Assembly: GCA_014281115.1 (NCBI GenBank)
Contig: JACONQ010000006.1
Location: forward strand, 744,001 to 808,000
Source: Laburnicola sp. R22_1
Taxonomy: Eukaryota; Ascomycota; Dothideomycetes; Pleosporales; Didymosphaeriaceae
Length of the DNA stretch: 64,000 bases
Reading direction: 5' to 3'
Shown here: piece by piece, positions 20,809 through 32,800 of the stretch
How the letters are laid out: every line of letters begins with the position of its first letter
How positions within the stretch are numbered: position 1 is the first letter of the stretch
Translations under genes and position numbers: made by a program
Notes under the pieces: generated by a model
Told to the model about the DNA's origin: nothing
Seen by the model: the letters and a program-made list of their open reading frames with translations, nothing else
Database searches by the model: none

Positions 20809-22906
20809 CCGTGTCCGTGCGCGTAATGCCCGGATTCGCGTAATGCCCGCGCAACACCAAAACACCCTAACTTCAGCACGCGATAACTCCACCATTATGG
20901 ATCCATATCAGGCTGCGATTGATGAGATAGAATCGCGAGAACCAGGAGAAGATTTTTCATATACAGAAGTTGCTGCTAGGCATGGGCTTGAACGATCTAC
21001 GTTGGGTCGAAGGCATCGAGGGGTAACGCGCCCCAGGCAGGTCAAGAATATCAACCAGCTGAAACTCAACCTACAGCAAGAGCAGGAGCTCGTACAATAT
21101 ATCAAAGGACTCACAGAGAGACATATACCTCCCACTCGAGAGATGATACAGAACTTCGCCTCTACCATAGCAAAGGAGCCAGTCAGCGAGAGCTGGGTTA
21201 CCCGCTTTATCAACCGACACAGCATTCAGCTTATCTCGCAATAGACAGTCGGCATGGACAGCAATCGCCACAAAGCTAATTCAGAGGATAAATATCGCCT
21301 CTATTTCAACCTCCTACACAGCAAGATCGATCAGTATCAGATAGATCCTCGTCATATCTACAATATGGACGAAAAAGGCTTCCTGATCGGTATCGTGGGT
21401 AGATCAAAACAAATATTCAGCAGACGAATGTGGGAGAAGAAGGAGGTTAGGGCATCGCTCCAGGATGGCAATCGCGCATGGATTACGCTCCTAGCATGTA
21501 TCTGCGCTGATGGATCAGCTCTGCCGCCAAGCCTCATCTATGAGGCTGCAAACAAGGGCATCCAATCAAGCTGGGTAGAGGATATTAAGGCAGGAGAACA
21601 AGAAGTCTTTATCACCTCATCACCCTCTGGCTGGACGAACAACGATATTGGGCTTGCCTAGCTTGAACAGGTATTTGATCGCTGCACAAAAGAGAAGACT
21701 CGCCGATCATATCAACTCTTAATCGTAGATGGCCATGGATCCCACATCACTATGGACTTTATCGACTACTGTGATCAGCATAGGATCCTCCTTGCTATCC
21801 TGCCTCCTCATTCAACTCATACGCTTCAGCCTCTCGACGTTGCGATATTTAAGCCTCTATCAACAGCCTACTCAGCAGAGCTATCAAGATATCTCCATAG
21901 AAGCCAGGGCCTGGTTTCTATCACCAAAGGCGACTTCTTCCCCTATTCTGGAACGCGTGGAAGGTCTCCTTCAAGGAATCAACTATCCTCAGCTCTTTTA
22001 GAGCCACAGGCATATCGCCACCTGATCCTGATCCTATCCTTAATAGGTTTACCCAGGATCAAGAATCAGGCGATAGCTCCTCATCAGGGTTTAGTGATCA
22101 TGACTGGAGAAAGATGGATAGGCTTGTACGCTCTGCAGTGAGTGATCAAAGTAGCAAGGATACACAAAAGCTTCGTCAATCACTCCACCACCTATCTATT
22201 GAAAATGAGCTGCTTAAGCATGACAACGATGGGCTTAGGCAGGCGCTATCTATTAAGAAGAAGCGTGGGAAGAAGAGCAAAGCTCTAGACCTTCAACAGC
22301 GCCAGGATTATCATAGTAGGGCTATCTTATGGTCACCAAGGAAAGTAAGGGAGGCACGTGTTCGTCAATCAATCAAGGAGCAGGAGGATAAGCAGCAGCA
22401 GCTTCAAAAGCAGCGACAGCAGAGCTGAAGAAGGCAGCTAAGCTATATAAGGAGAAAATCCAGCAGGAGAAGCGTGTTGCGCGAGAAGTAGCTAGGGAGG
22501 CAAAGGAGAAAGAGAGGGCTGAAAAGGCAGCTCAGCGCGCTGCCCAGAAGTCTGCCCGCGACGCTGAAAAAGCTCTACAACTATCCCAAAAGGGTAAGAG
22601 AAAGGCCTCTCAGCCAGCTCTACAGAGCAGAAAGCGTCAGAAACGTGTTGTTGATGCTCAAGATAATGGGGAGGCCTCAGAGGGCGCATCTACTTCCCCA
22701 ACCAGATCTACACGTCGCGGCCGCAACGTCAAGCTTCCTAATAGATATAGATAGTGCAAATTGATCGCAAGCATCGATATAGTGCTACTCTGGAAAATCT
22801 CGTGATAATATTGATTGTGGGTGGTTCTATTGCCTGGTCGCTGATAGAGCGCTTCTGGTGTTGCGCGGGCATTACGCGAATCCGGGCATTACGCGCACGG
22901 ACACGG
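20809..22906 (+). mobile_element. Pogo-like DNA transposon B, 2,098 bp, nested in element A
   Basis: Perfect 51-bp terminal inverted repeats lie at 20,809-20,859 and 22,856-22,906, starting CCGTGTCCGTGCGCG. Each contains GCGTAATGCCC twice, a candidate transposase binding unit. TA duplications are at 20,807-20,808 and 22,907-22,908. The identity of the two ends and the low mutation level show this is the youngest insertion at this locus. Confidence 0.95.
20897..22754 (+). pseudogene. Pogo-like transposase of element B, damaged
   Basis: Starts at the ATG at 20,897. An N-terminal helix-turn-helix region (residues about 20-120, including EVAARHGLERSTLGRRHRG) is followed by a DDE_1 core: YNMDEKGFLIG near 21,360 with the first acidic residue present, LLIVDGHGSHITMDF near 21,720 with the second, and LPPHSTHTLQPLDVAIFKPL near 21,800-21,860. 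The C terminus is a long Lys/Arg/Glu/Gln-rich coiled-coil tail ending in a TAG at 22,752-22,754. Defects are in-frame TAG codons at 21,242-21,244 and 21,659-21,661 (both probably from TGG), and two one-base frame changes, in a C run near 21,940 and around the CAG-rich tract near 22,395-22,425. The catalytic residues I can see are intact. Confidence 0.85.
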
Positions 22907-24351
22907 TATCAGCTTGGCGCCTTTGACAAGCTTTTCCACCGCCTCAACTATATAAGTTTGGGAACTATCTACATGCCTTTAAATCCTCTGCTTAACCAGC
23001 GTTAATTGCGACCTAAGTTCTGTACTATTTCGCGGAGTTTGCGACTCCCATGTACTATCGCGAATAGTACAAAGTGGAGGCGTACGCAGGCGGACGTCAA
23101 GCTGCGATATCACAACTTCTGGGTCGTGGGGCACTAGGCCAGCACCTTGAAAGCCTCCTTTGATATTACTTTCAGTAATTGAAGCCTTAAAAGCAGCAAT
23201 AAAGCAAGGTAGGAACTCGATTTTGGTGATGTGCGTGATGTGGTTGCGCATCAGATTCTCGGCTTGGCGCCCATACGCCTTCTTTAACGGCGCAAAACAA
23301 CCCACGTTAAGTGGCTGCAAGAGGTGCGACAAATATGGAGGCATATAGAGAGTAATAATATTACTCTTTTTGCAGTAATCCTAGAATTCAAGCAAGTTGT
23401 GACTTTCGTAGCCATTAATAATGAGCAAACGTGCTCCACCAGTAGTACGCCTCTTTGTATACTCATCAAAGTGCTTCAGCCATTGCAGACTAAGCTCATT
23501 TGTCGTCTAGCCGTTCTCAGAGACTGCAATAACCCAATTATGAGGTAGATCCTTCTCCTTATACCAGGCAGAGAGGTGGTGCTTGCCCCTGAAGATAATA
23601 AAGGGTGGGATCCACCACCCTATTGCGTTAATGCCTTGGATAACTGTTGTCCACTCCCTATTGCCCTGCTGCACCTGCTTTAGCCGTCCTTGACGCTTAG
23701 AGCCTGTGACTACCACTCTAGTCGATATTATGCCCATTATAAAGCCAGACTCGTTGAAATTGTAGGTGTCCTTATCTAGGATACCATACTTGGCCTTCAT
23801 GTTCTCCACAAGCCAGAACTAGCCTCGTATCACCTTAGGATCCTCCTAAAGGGCTCTCTTGTAGTCGTACTTTCGATTGAACTTGACTTAAAGCTTTGGC
23901 TAGCGCTTAACAAAGTTATAAGGCCACCTCTGGCCAACTGGCTCGTAGTGGCGTGCAGCCAGTAAAGAATCGGCCATATCTTTTATAGCATCAAGCCGGG
24001 GCGGAAATCCTCGCGCGTCTAGGTCAAGTATATGCTGCACAATCACCTGCTCCTCTCTTATAGTAAGTCTTATTTTGTTGGGTGCGCAGTCGCGTCTAAA
24101 CGTCTTTCTGGCGCGTTAGTTGCTAAGTGTACTTTAAGAGACGTTATAGAGGGCTGCAGCGCGTCGCTAAAAGAGTGTCGCGTCTTATTTAATAGCCTGG
24201 ATCGCAAGCTGTATACGCGCTTCTTTTAACGCCAGTGGTTTGTTGTGTGGTTGAGGCATCGCGTTGTACTATTGCTGATAGTACGTTTTGGTGGGGTCTT
24301 GGCAAAGTGATCGACTCGATGGAATGATCGACTCGAGTGCAAAGTACGTTA

Positions 24352-24707
24352 GAATGTGTGTATTCTCTTTAGAGGAGTCATCTGCGCTAGCTAGCTATGT
24401 ACTCGGCAAAAGACGCTATAGGTATGCTTCTATCACACGTTATATTAATCTATCTGGTTTCGTGCTATATTATCAAGCTTCCGTTGTTTCGTGCAGAGTG
24501 ATGCCAGATATCAAAAGAAAAAGGGCGATGTATTAATATTTCCCAGATCTGTCCGAGCTTTATATTATCTACTCCAACAACAAATAATAAATTCTAGCCC
24601 GTTAGATGCACCAAGTATTACAATTATGCTTAATACAGAAAGACTAGGCGTACGACGCCATCTCTTTGTGCATGCTTGTAGTCAAAGGCTTTAATAAGGC
24701 TAACAAG
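24352..24707. other. Unmutated island, right-hand remainder
   Basis: Before element A arrived, this sequence was continuous with 19,441-20,378. It is not RIP-degraded. I see only short open frames (24,288-24,536 and 24,491-24,694) with no recognisable features, and I do not call them genes. Confidence 0.5.
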
Positions 24708-25270
24708 ATGCGAAGCTACGGCGAGCACTACGAGCACGTAGAAGATCTGGTAAGAACCCTAGATATTAAACGTTCTTAGTCTTAAGCGCTTAGGAACTTA
24801 TGTAGTATAGAGTCCTATGCTAAGTATATAGAGAACTCTTTAAAGAACTACCTAATTAAGGCCTATTATTTTATAAAGTTACTTAAAACTATATATTTAT
24901 AAACTATATAGCTTTAATAGAAATTTTAATTATAGATATTATATAGTAATATAATACTATATTATATATACTTATAGGCCGACCTCCTTAAGCTAAACAA
25001 TTTAGAGATCCGTCCATACCTAGCGTAGGTCTAGCAGGCCATTTAGATGCTATATACCTATCTCTTTAAATATGCCTCTTAGCGTCTAAGTATATTGCAG
25101 TATTGCCGCTTTATTAATTTATATCCTCTATAGCTAAAGTGCTATAGACTTAAGGACAAGGCGCGTTAAATTCTAGAGCGATTCTAATATAGTAGAGGGA
25201 GAAGGATGCGGCAAGGTAGTGTTACTAAGGAGTAGTTAAACCTATAGTGCGAACTTGCAGAGAGCTAGTT
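24708..25270 (+). pseudogene. Unidentified gene relic, RIP-degraded
   Basis: From 24,708 a frame reads MRSYGEHYEHVEDLVRTLD and then accumulates stops. After an AT-rich interruption (about 24,890-24,960) it continues through NNLEIRPYLA, MLYTYLFKYAS, LQYCRFINLYPL and KCYRLKDKAR to about 25,270. The stops fall at probable Gln and Trp codons. The helical, basic protein does not match a family I recognise. It could be an old transposon gene. Confidence 0.4.
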
Positions 25271-25289
25271 AACAGTTCTGCTAATAGTA

Positions 25290-25625
25290 ATATATTATAT
25301 ATACTTATAGTATATAAGTATAGAGTAGTTACTAATATATATATATAGGCATAGTGCACTAAACTAATATTATGTGATTAATAACTAAGCGTATACAATA
25401 TATAATTACTATAGCTAGCTAATATCTCTCTTAGTAAGAATAGCCTAATAAAAAAATAAAAATATATATACTTATAGTATATAAGTATAAAGTAGCTACT
25501 AATATAAATATAGGTATTATATACCTAACTAATATTATATAACTCATTATATAACTAATAACTAAGTATTATATATGCTTACTATAGCTAGCTAATATTT
25601 CTCTTAGTAAGAAAAGCTAAAGGAA
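25290..25625 (+). repeat. F4 repeat, tandem pair of ~160-bp units
   Basis: The units at about 25,290-25,450 and 25,468-25,625 share TATACTTATAGTATATAAGT, a GTAGTTACTAATATA segment and TATAGCTAGCTAATAT, followed by CTCTTAGTAAGAA. A reversed single copy is at about 12,590-12,770. The unit start is itself palindromic. Confidence 0.55.
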
Positions 25626-26016
25626 TATATTTATAAACTATATAGCACTAGAATAACTACTAAGAGGCCTATAAGAATAATATAAGAGATTAGACTAAAT
25701 ATAGCACTAGCGTATAGAATTTTAGATAAATGTAAGGGGTCGATGTGCCTACTATAAGTGTGCTAATCTACTATAGTTAGCTAGACTATCTAAACTAATA
25801 TGTACTATCTTCTACCTATTGTTTAGTATTAATATATTAGGTTTAGGTCGCTTTAGAAGACGTAATAGAGCATAGAGATAAAGCTCTCCTAAATTAGAAA
25901 TATAATACTAAGATAGTTTAGCTTATTACTTAATGCTATAACTTTATATAAGTAGTTAGATATATAATCCTAGACTAGCTATTTAACTAAATAATTTCTT
26001 TAATAATATTTTACGC

Positions 26017-26017
<1 letters not shown>

Positions 26018-26049
<32 letters not shown>
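26018..26049. repeat. (TAA)n microsatellite
   Basis: About ten TAA units. The following sequence (CTAACCTAACTAGC) resembles the segment after the (TAA)n of the F3 copy at 8,003-8,077, so this may be a partial F3. Confidence 0.7.
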
Positions 26050-26509
26050 TATAATAGTAACTAACCTAACTAGCTTATTAGCTCTCTTCTATAGCAGATT
26101 TCCCCTTGCAACTAGCAAGCGATAAACTACTCTCTAGGACCTTACTACTATTTATCTCCTACTCTTACTACTACTACTTACTTTTACCTTTATTACTTAT
26201 AGTCCCCTATCTTAATAGCGCCCTAAATAATTACTACTACTTTAATAAGCTTTTTATATTACTACTATATCTTTAGCGTTTTAAATATTATAATAAACTC
26301 TTTCTTTCCTTTACTTTAGTTTTCGTCCTTATGGTTCTTATTACTTTTATTTTTAATTATATTTTTAAGTATCTATACTATAATTTTTATATTATACTAT
26401 TATTATAATATAAAAGCTATATCTTTTCACCAATATCTATGTACTAAAAAAGTACTTTATACTTTAAATTTTAAAGGTATAAGTCGTAGTAAATTAGCGT
26501 ATGGTTTTT

Positions 26510-26605
26510 TTGCGACTAAGGGGTTTCTAATAACAATATTACAATAATAGCAGTTATCCCTCCTGCTATTGTTAACACAGAAAAGCGTTTTAAGGTGTTT
26601 GACAA
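26510..26605 (+). repeat. F5 hairpin repeat, best preserved copy
   Basis: The left end is GCGACTAAGGGGTTTCTAAT. The centre is an inverted repeat in which AATAGCAG (26,545-26,552) pairs with CTGCTATT (26,563-26,570) around a pyrimidine-rich loop. The right end is AAAAGCGTTTTAAGGTGTTT. There are five copies in the window and no coding capacity. Confidence 0.65.
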
Positions 26606-27164
26606 AAAGGCTTTTTAGATATAAGAAACTATAGATTATAGTATTAACTATTATAGTATTAAGGACCCTATATATTATCTAGTTCTAAATTATTTAAATA
26701 TACTTCATTTTAACTTTTCTAGGTATCTTAAATATAGAGGCTTACTAGATTTTATATTTAATAGTGTAGATCTAGTATAGAGAAATAATATCTCTATAAA
26801 AGTAGCTATATTAGAGAACTTAAAGGTAATAGCTCTTTTTTAATTCAATATTATCGCTTTAAAAAGACTAACATTTTATTCTATAGGCTATAGAATAAAA
26901 GTTATCTTTATAAAAGTTTCTAGTGTTAGCTTTTACTTTTAAGAAAATACTATATAGCTATATTTAAATAGGTAATTTAATAGTCTAATACTAAAAACGC
27001 TCCAAAAGCTATCCTACTCTTATTCTTAATATAGTGTATTAACGTACTATTAATAATTATAAAACTTAATCTCTATGCTTAGCTATAATTTATTAATATG
27101 GTATATTTTATTTATAACTTATTTATATATCATATTAACTTTAAGTAGATATTATTTATATAGT

Positions 27165-27258
27165 GTATTAAATTAATCTATCTAGGAGTATAACAGTAAA
27201 AGCTTTTATCCAAAATAATATAATAAAAAATATAGAGCTCTCTGCTTAGTAAAAGTTA
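27165..27258 (-). repeat. F2 3'-end fragment
   Basis: Reversed F2 end: TTAAATTAATCTATCTAGGA, then TTATCCAAAATAATATAATA, then GAGCTCTCTGCTTAG. Confidence 0.5.
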
Positions 27259-27476
27259 TATATATATAACTTTAATAGCGCTAAAATTATATTTAATATA
27301 GTCTTAACTAGTAGTAAAAAAGAATAGAAAGATAGGCTATATAGAGATCTTAAATAGAGTATTATACTATAGTGTTAGACATATGAAAATAACTTATTAT
27401 AATTTTCTTTCTATAGAACAATCTCTTAATATTAGTAAAAGAGTATTTACTTATATACTTTTTATAACACTCTTTT

Positions 27477-27598
27477 TTTGTAGTTTACCTTTTCACGTTC
27501 TTTGTTAATTACTAAGCAGGGGGCTCTGCTTTTTTTGTCATGTTATTTAAGACGAAAGCCTTTGTCGTCCTACCCCTAGGTAGATAAAATAACGCCAC
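27477..27598 (+). repeat. F2 retroposon-like repeat, 5'-truncated to 122 bp
   Basis: Flanked by the perfect 13-bp direct repeat ATAACACTCTTTT (27,464-27,476 and 27,599-27,611). The body keeps the AAGCAGGGGGCTCTGCTTTT stem-loop and the end AGATAAAATAACGCCAC. A fixed 3' end, a truncated 5' end and a short target duplication indicate retroposition. Confidence 0.8.
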
Positions 27599-27732
27599 AT
27601 AACACTCTTTTATAATATATTATATACTAACTCTTTTCTTTACTTACTATATTTCTATATACTAATTGCAAGTATAAATTCCTATAAATAAAGTATTTTA
27701 TTTAGCTTAATATAATAACTATACTAAGAGGC

Positions 27733-28817
27733 ATCGTCGGCTTGCCAAATACCTTTTTTGACTATTTTTTAGTTTAAGGTTAAAGTAGATTAAGATAGAA
27801 GGTTATATGTACTACTATATACCGCACCTAATTCTAATTAAAGACTAACCTTTAACACCTTAACAACCGTACACTCTATAAGCTCCTAATCTATATAAGG
27901 TTTACTTATAGTATACACAGCACACCTAGCTTATTACTACTACTATTTTTAGTTATCCGCGCTTGCGCGCTAAATAAGCCAACTTAACAGCAATAATAGT
28001 TAAGAGAATCTTGCGGATCTATATAATGCTCTTACTACTATATAGCTTATTAATAAACACCTTATTATTCTTCTTTTACGTTCTCTACTAGATAATTCTA
28101 TTACTAATAAGGAGTAATTACTTCTACTAGAATAGGAATTTAATTTTGTAGTCCTTCGCAAACTAGATAAGCTGCCAACCTAACTAATACACTAGGACTG
28201 CCTTACAAATTATTAAGTATACCCACCCCTTGCGCTAAATAAGTATCTAATAGATAGAATAAATCTCTAGCGTAGTTATACTAATAGCTACTTTAATAGT
28301 AGTAGTATAAATCTTTAGTATATACTTTTAGCAATAGTAAGTACTTCTTTAAAAATAATATTAATGCCTAAATATATAGTAGAGTGTAGAGAGATAGTAG
28401 GAATTTTATTAAGGATAACCTTAATATAGTAATAGAGTAATAGTATATCTAGTATGTGTTACTCTTATTCTACTTACTAAGTAGTGTATACCTATTAATA
28501 TATTAACTTGTGTTATTTGCAACAATTATAATAGTAGTTTATAACGTAGAATAGTAGAGAAGAGATAGCTTATAGTATAGCTACGCTAAAGTTATATCTT
28601 CCTTAAAGTTCTAAGTAGTCTCTTTATAAAAAATTTACTTATAGAAGTCTTGCGCTAAAACGACTAAGCTCGCTTAGCAGTTTAAACACGCTTTGTTTTT
28701 ATTATTACATTTTTACGCCTTTTTTAATTAAGAAGCAGGGGGCTCTGCTTTTTTTATTATGTTATTTAAGATAAAAGCCTTTGTTGTCCTACCCATAGGT
28801 AGATAAAATAACGCCAC
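27733..28817 (+). repeat. F2 retroposon-like repeat, near full-length, 1,085 bp
   Basis: Colinear with 47,369-48,505 from TCGTCGGCTTGCCAAATACC at the left to AGATAAAATAACGCCAC at the right. It is less mutated than most copies in its first 600 bp. I find no open frame. A clear target duplication was not seen. Confidence 0.65.
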
Positions 28818-29230
28818 ATAAAGGGAGATTTCTAAAAATTAGATATATTAGATTTAACCTATACTACTATATTAGTAGCTTATTTCTTTAGAATAGCTAT
28901 AGTAATAGTAGTAGAATTTAACTTAAAAATTAATTAATATAATAGTATAGGCATATTCTTAAACGCCTATATTATAGCTTAGAACCTAATAATCTATAAG
29001 CTTTTAGATAAATTTAAGTAGTATAAAAAGTTATAAAATCTAATAAAGCCTTATATAGTTTAAAAGAATTACTACTTTTTTAGTATAAGAAGTTTATATT
29101 AATTCTTTCTCTTCTAGGCAGGAGTATAAACTACCTCTACTTATTTAGTTTTTAAGTAACCTTACTACGTTTATTTACTACATTTTTAATTGTGTTATAG
29201 CGCGTATATAATATTATATAATATTATATA

Positions 29231-29425
29231 TATTAGGGAGCTTAGGTAACTAATAATTAAAAAAGTTAATATTAACAGAATCTACGTATGGGCGCTAGCC
29301 AAAGGTGCTGGCTAAGCTTATAAGGCGCGCGAGACGCGCTAAGAACGCGCTATTACCTAATTAGGACTAGCGCTAGGGAAATCTTAGTAGTCGGCGTAAG
29401 GTAACTTTAATCTAGTTCTATAATA
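29231..29425 (-). repeat. 3' LTR of the Ty3/gypsy element (195 bp)
   Basis: Pairs with 36,128-36,322 at equal length. Differences are mainly transitions. It contains the GGCGCGCGAG and CGCGCTAAGAACGCGC segments. Confidence 0.9.
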
Positions 29426-29869
29426 CTATCCTTTCCTCTAATAAGCTTCGTCCTTAAAGCTCTATTTTAAATTTAACCCGCTAGTCCTAAATAGGCAACT
29501 AACATACAATTCTCTAGTTACAATTATCTATACTACGTCCTTCTAAGGAATAGGTTGTTTCTAAGCTATTACGCACGTAATAAGTAGTTAGCGGCTAGCT
29601 GCAGAGCAAGTTTGCTATAATTAACTATTAAGAGTAGCTTACTTAGTAAGCTAGGCGCCTTTCCTATACTAGTAATAATAATAACAAAGATCTTTATATT
29701 AAGTAATAATTATAGTAGTAAATATAACTCTTACTACAATTTACTATAAATTACTATAAGTCTAATCTATCTCTTATCTAATTTACTAAACTGCCATTTG
29801 CTCCTCCGCTCTCTCTAGAAATACTATTATAGATAGTTATAGGGCGTTAGAATAACAGTAATAGAAGTC

Positions 29870-32800
29870 TATTAGTAACTCTTAATAACTAGTAACGTTA
29901 TAATAAGGCGCCTAATCTAGCTTATTATAGCTTTTTTATTTAACTAGATAGTGTAAAAGGCCTTTATAGCTATTAGTAAAGTCCTTACACTACTAGTCTA
30001 CTTTATAGTCTAATATATCCTCTATATTATAGATAGGGAGACCCTTCTCTATAGCTACTAGTCCTTATAGATTCTAGCGTTAACCTGGTAGAGGATCTAT
30101 TACTTGGGGGTATAGTAACTAGAGATAGAACTAAGAATAGATATTCTTTAAATTATTATAGGTAGTAAGGTCTAACTTAAATACTTCACTATTAAAGTTC
30201 TTAATAATCTTAAAAGGTCCTAGATTCTTATAGAATCGTCTATAACTATTCTTGCGCATATGAATATTACGTGCGTCTAGTATAACCTAGTTATCTACTT
30301 TAAACTTTAGCGTAGGTATTCTCTTATTATTAGTGTACTTCTCTATTTTAGCTTATGCCTACACTAAGCTATGCTGTAAGTAAACCTTTAAGTTCTTAAT
30401 CTTTGCTAGCAAGTAATTAGCAGCCTAGACGTTATAGACAGCTTTTTATCTAGGCAGTAGTTAACTAGTAGGCTCTAACCTAGACTAGGATAGGTAGCCC
30501 TTTATGGCCTTAAACAGTATAGTGCCTATAGTAGTGCTTCTACTACTGTTCGCTTTAAACTTTACTATTAGTAGTATTTCTACCTAGTTATATTAGTTAT
30601 AATAAATAAATAACTATAAATATTACTTTAATACCTAATTCGCTATTTCTGTCTAATTATCTATTTTAGAATAGGTAGTAGTGGATAGTAAGGGCTTTGT
30701 CCCTATGCAATCGCAAAGACGGCGCTAAAAATATAATGTAAATTATAATCTGCGGTCTAATACTATCTTAGCTAGGTAACCTTTCTTACACTATATATAC
30801 TTAATAAAAGCCTATACGTGGGTGTCTACGTTTAAGAATATAAGTAGCACAAATTTTTCTTCTTAGATAATTAGTCTACTACAACCATAATATAATAATA
30901 GTCGCAATCATAATAGTGTGACTTTGGCAGGGGTAAGATAAAGTTAACTAATACACTAGTCTAGTAGGAGTCTAGAATAGGTAGTGGGTAAAGCAGCCTA
31001 TGCTTGCCTTCCTACTTTAACTTTAATCTAGAGCAGGTTAAATAGTTCTTTATATATCTAGTAATAGTGTAATAGCTTATAAAATATCTTATGCTTACCG
31101 CTATATTCTCTAGGCATAGTGTTATAATAAAGCTTAATAATAGACGTACAAAGTTTATTATTAAAAGGGGTAAATAATTTATTGCGTATATACACAAAGC
31201 TATTATTAATTTTAATATCTTAGAGTTCTAGGCAGATACCTTTCTTATGGTATATATTATATGGCAACTAATCAGCACTATTTATCTTAGCTTTAACTAT
31301 TCTCTATATAACTTTATTTATTATAGTAGCGTTGTGTACTTACTATATAATGTCTACGCTAGCGTTAAGACTATCTTAAGTAGAGGCTTTGTCCTAACTA
31401 TTAGACATAAAGACCTCCTTACTAAGTGTATATATTATGTAAGTAAGGTCCGCAACCTTTATTACTAGGGATTTTATAAGAATCTGGACCAGATATATAG
31501 TATACTATAATCCGCTATTATAATCTAGATAGGCCTTAACAACTTCCTCTAACAAGATAATTTATTATTAGTACTAAATATAATTATTGTCTACACCCTC
31601 TAGTATATTACCTAGTTATTAGGTAATAGCGTTAGGCTTAATCCCTTGTCTGCCAGGCTAGTACTTAATAACAAAGTTAAATTCTACTAAGAACTTAGCC
31701 TAATAAGCTTATCTATAGTTAAGTTGCTTTGTTGTTATAAAGTACTTTAAGGCTTTATAATTAGAAAAGATCTCTATAGGGTCTATAGTACTAGCCAATT
31801 TAGGTTTCTATTCTTTAAAGGCGCGAATAATCGCCATTAACTTCTTATTATAGATAGGATAGTTAATCTCCACAGGCTTTATCTTTATTAAGAAGAAGAC
31901 GATAGGCCACAATATACTATTAGGTTAATACTATAATAGTATGCCGGCGATAACCTAGTTAGATGCGTCTGTCTTACTAATTAAGCGTAACTCTAGGTTA
32001 AAATGCGCAAGTATTAGCGCGTTAACAAAGACTCTCTTAAGGGCTTTAAAAGCTATTTTGGCGGTTTTAGTAAGGTCGATTTTGCCTACTGCCCCTTTTA
32101 TTAGCTTAATTAATAGGTGGGTTAGTATTAAGAAATAGTGTATAAATTACTAATAGAAGTTAGCGAATCTAATAAAGGCTTGTATGTTCTTTACAGTCTA
32201 GAGATTAATTCACTCTAATATAGTATTGATTTTTTTTAAATCTATTACTAGTCCTTCTATTAATAGAATTATTTCTAGGTACTTAATCTTCTTAACTAAG
32301 AACTCGCACTTATAAACGTCTAAGAATAGACTAGCATCTTTAAGTACGTTAATGACTATAAAGTAATGCCTCTTATAGTCCTCTTTATTTTCGCTATACA
32401 CAAGGACGTTGTCTAAGTAAGCTAAGTAATAGTTGTCTAAATATTCTCTAAGAACGTAATTAATATACTATTAAAAGGTACATAGTATATTATATAACCT
32501 AAAGGGCATAATAATATATTTAAACAATCTAAAGCGTGTTAGAAACGCTATTTTGCGTTAATTACCCTCCTTAATAAGGATCTTGTTAAACGCAACAATA
32601 ATATTAAATTTTAAGAAGATCCTTACCTTATTAAGTTGTGCTAAAGTCTCTTTAATTTTGGATAGCGTATTACAATTCTTAATTATAATCTTATTAAGTT
32701 TGTGGTAATTAATACAGATTCGCAAACCTTCTCTAGGCTTTCTTACTACTAGTAGTAGAGCAGTGTAGAGTAAATTACTTTCTTAAATATAACCCTTATA

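Larger units (their letters stand above)
20507..24259 (-). pseudogene. Pogo/Fot1-like transposase relic, split by element B
   Basis: The ATG is at 24,257-24,259 and the stop ends at 20,507. Removing B gives 1,653 bp, the same as copy 1. Readable segments are the catalytic region with NFNESGFIMGI (23,760-23,725), WWIPPFIIFRGKHHLSAWY, and MPPYLSHLLQPLNVGCFAPL (23,344-23,285), the classic DDE_1 landmark. The C-terminal tail (20,806-20,507) holds a zinc knuckle (RCGRCGKPGHNKTTC). The first catalytic Asp is Asn here, and the second region reads NGYESH where family members have DGHGSH. About ten TAG/TAA codons replace Gln or Trp. Element B interrupts the frame at 20,807-22,908. It is inactive. Confidence 0.88.
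20379..24349 (-). mobile_element. Pogo/Fot1-like DNA transposon A, copy 2, carrying nested element B
   Basis: The outer ends are ACGTACTTTGCACTCGAG at 20,379 and its complement finishing at 24,349. The inverted repeat extends about 60 bp and includes two GAGTCGATCA copies. TA target duplications are at 20,377-20,378 and 24,350-24,351. Subtracting element B and one TA leaves 1,871 bp, identical in length to the copy at 8,187-10,057. It begins 181 bp after the stop codon of the secreted-protein gene and lies on the opposite strand. Confidence 0.93.
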
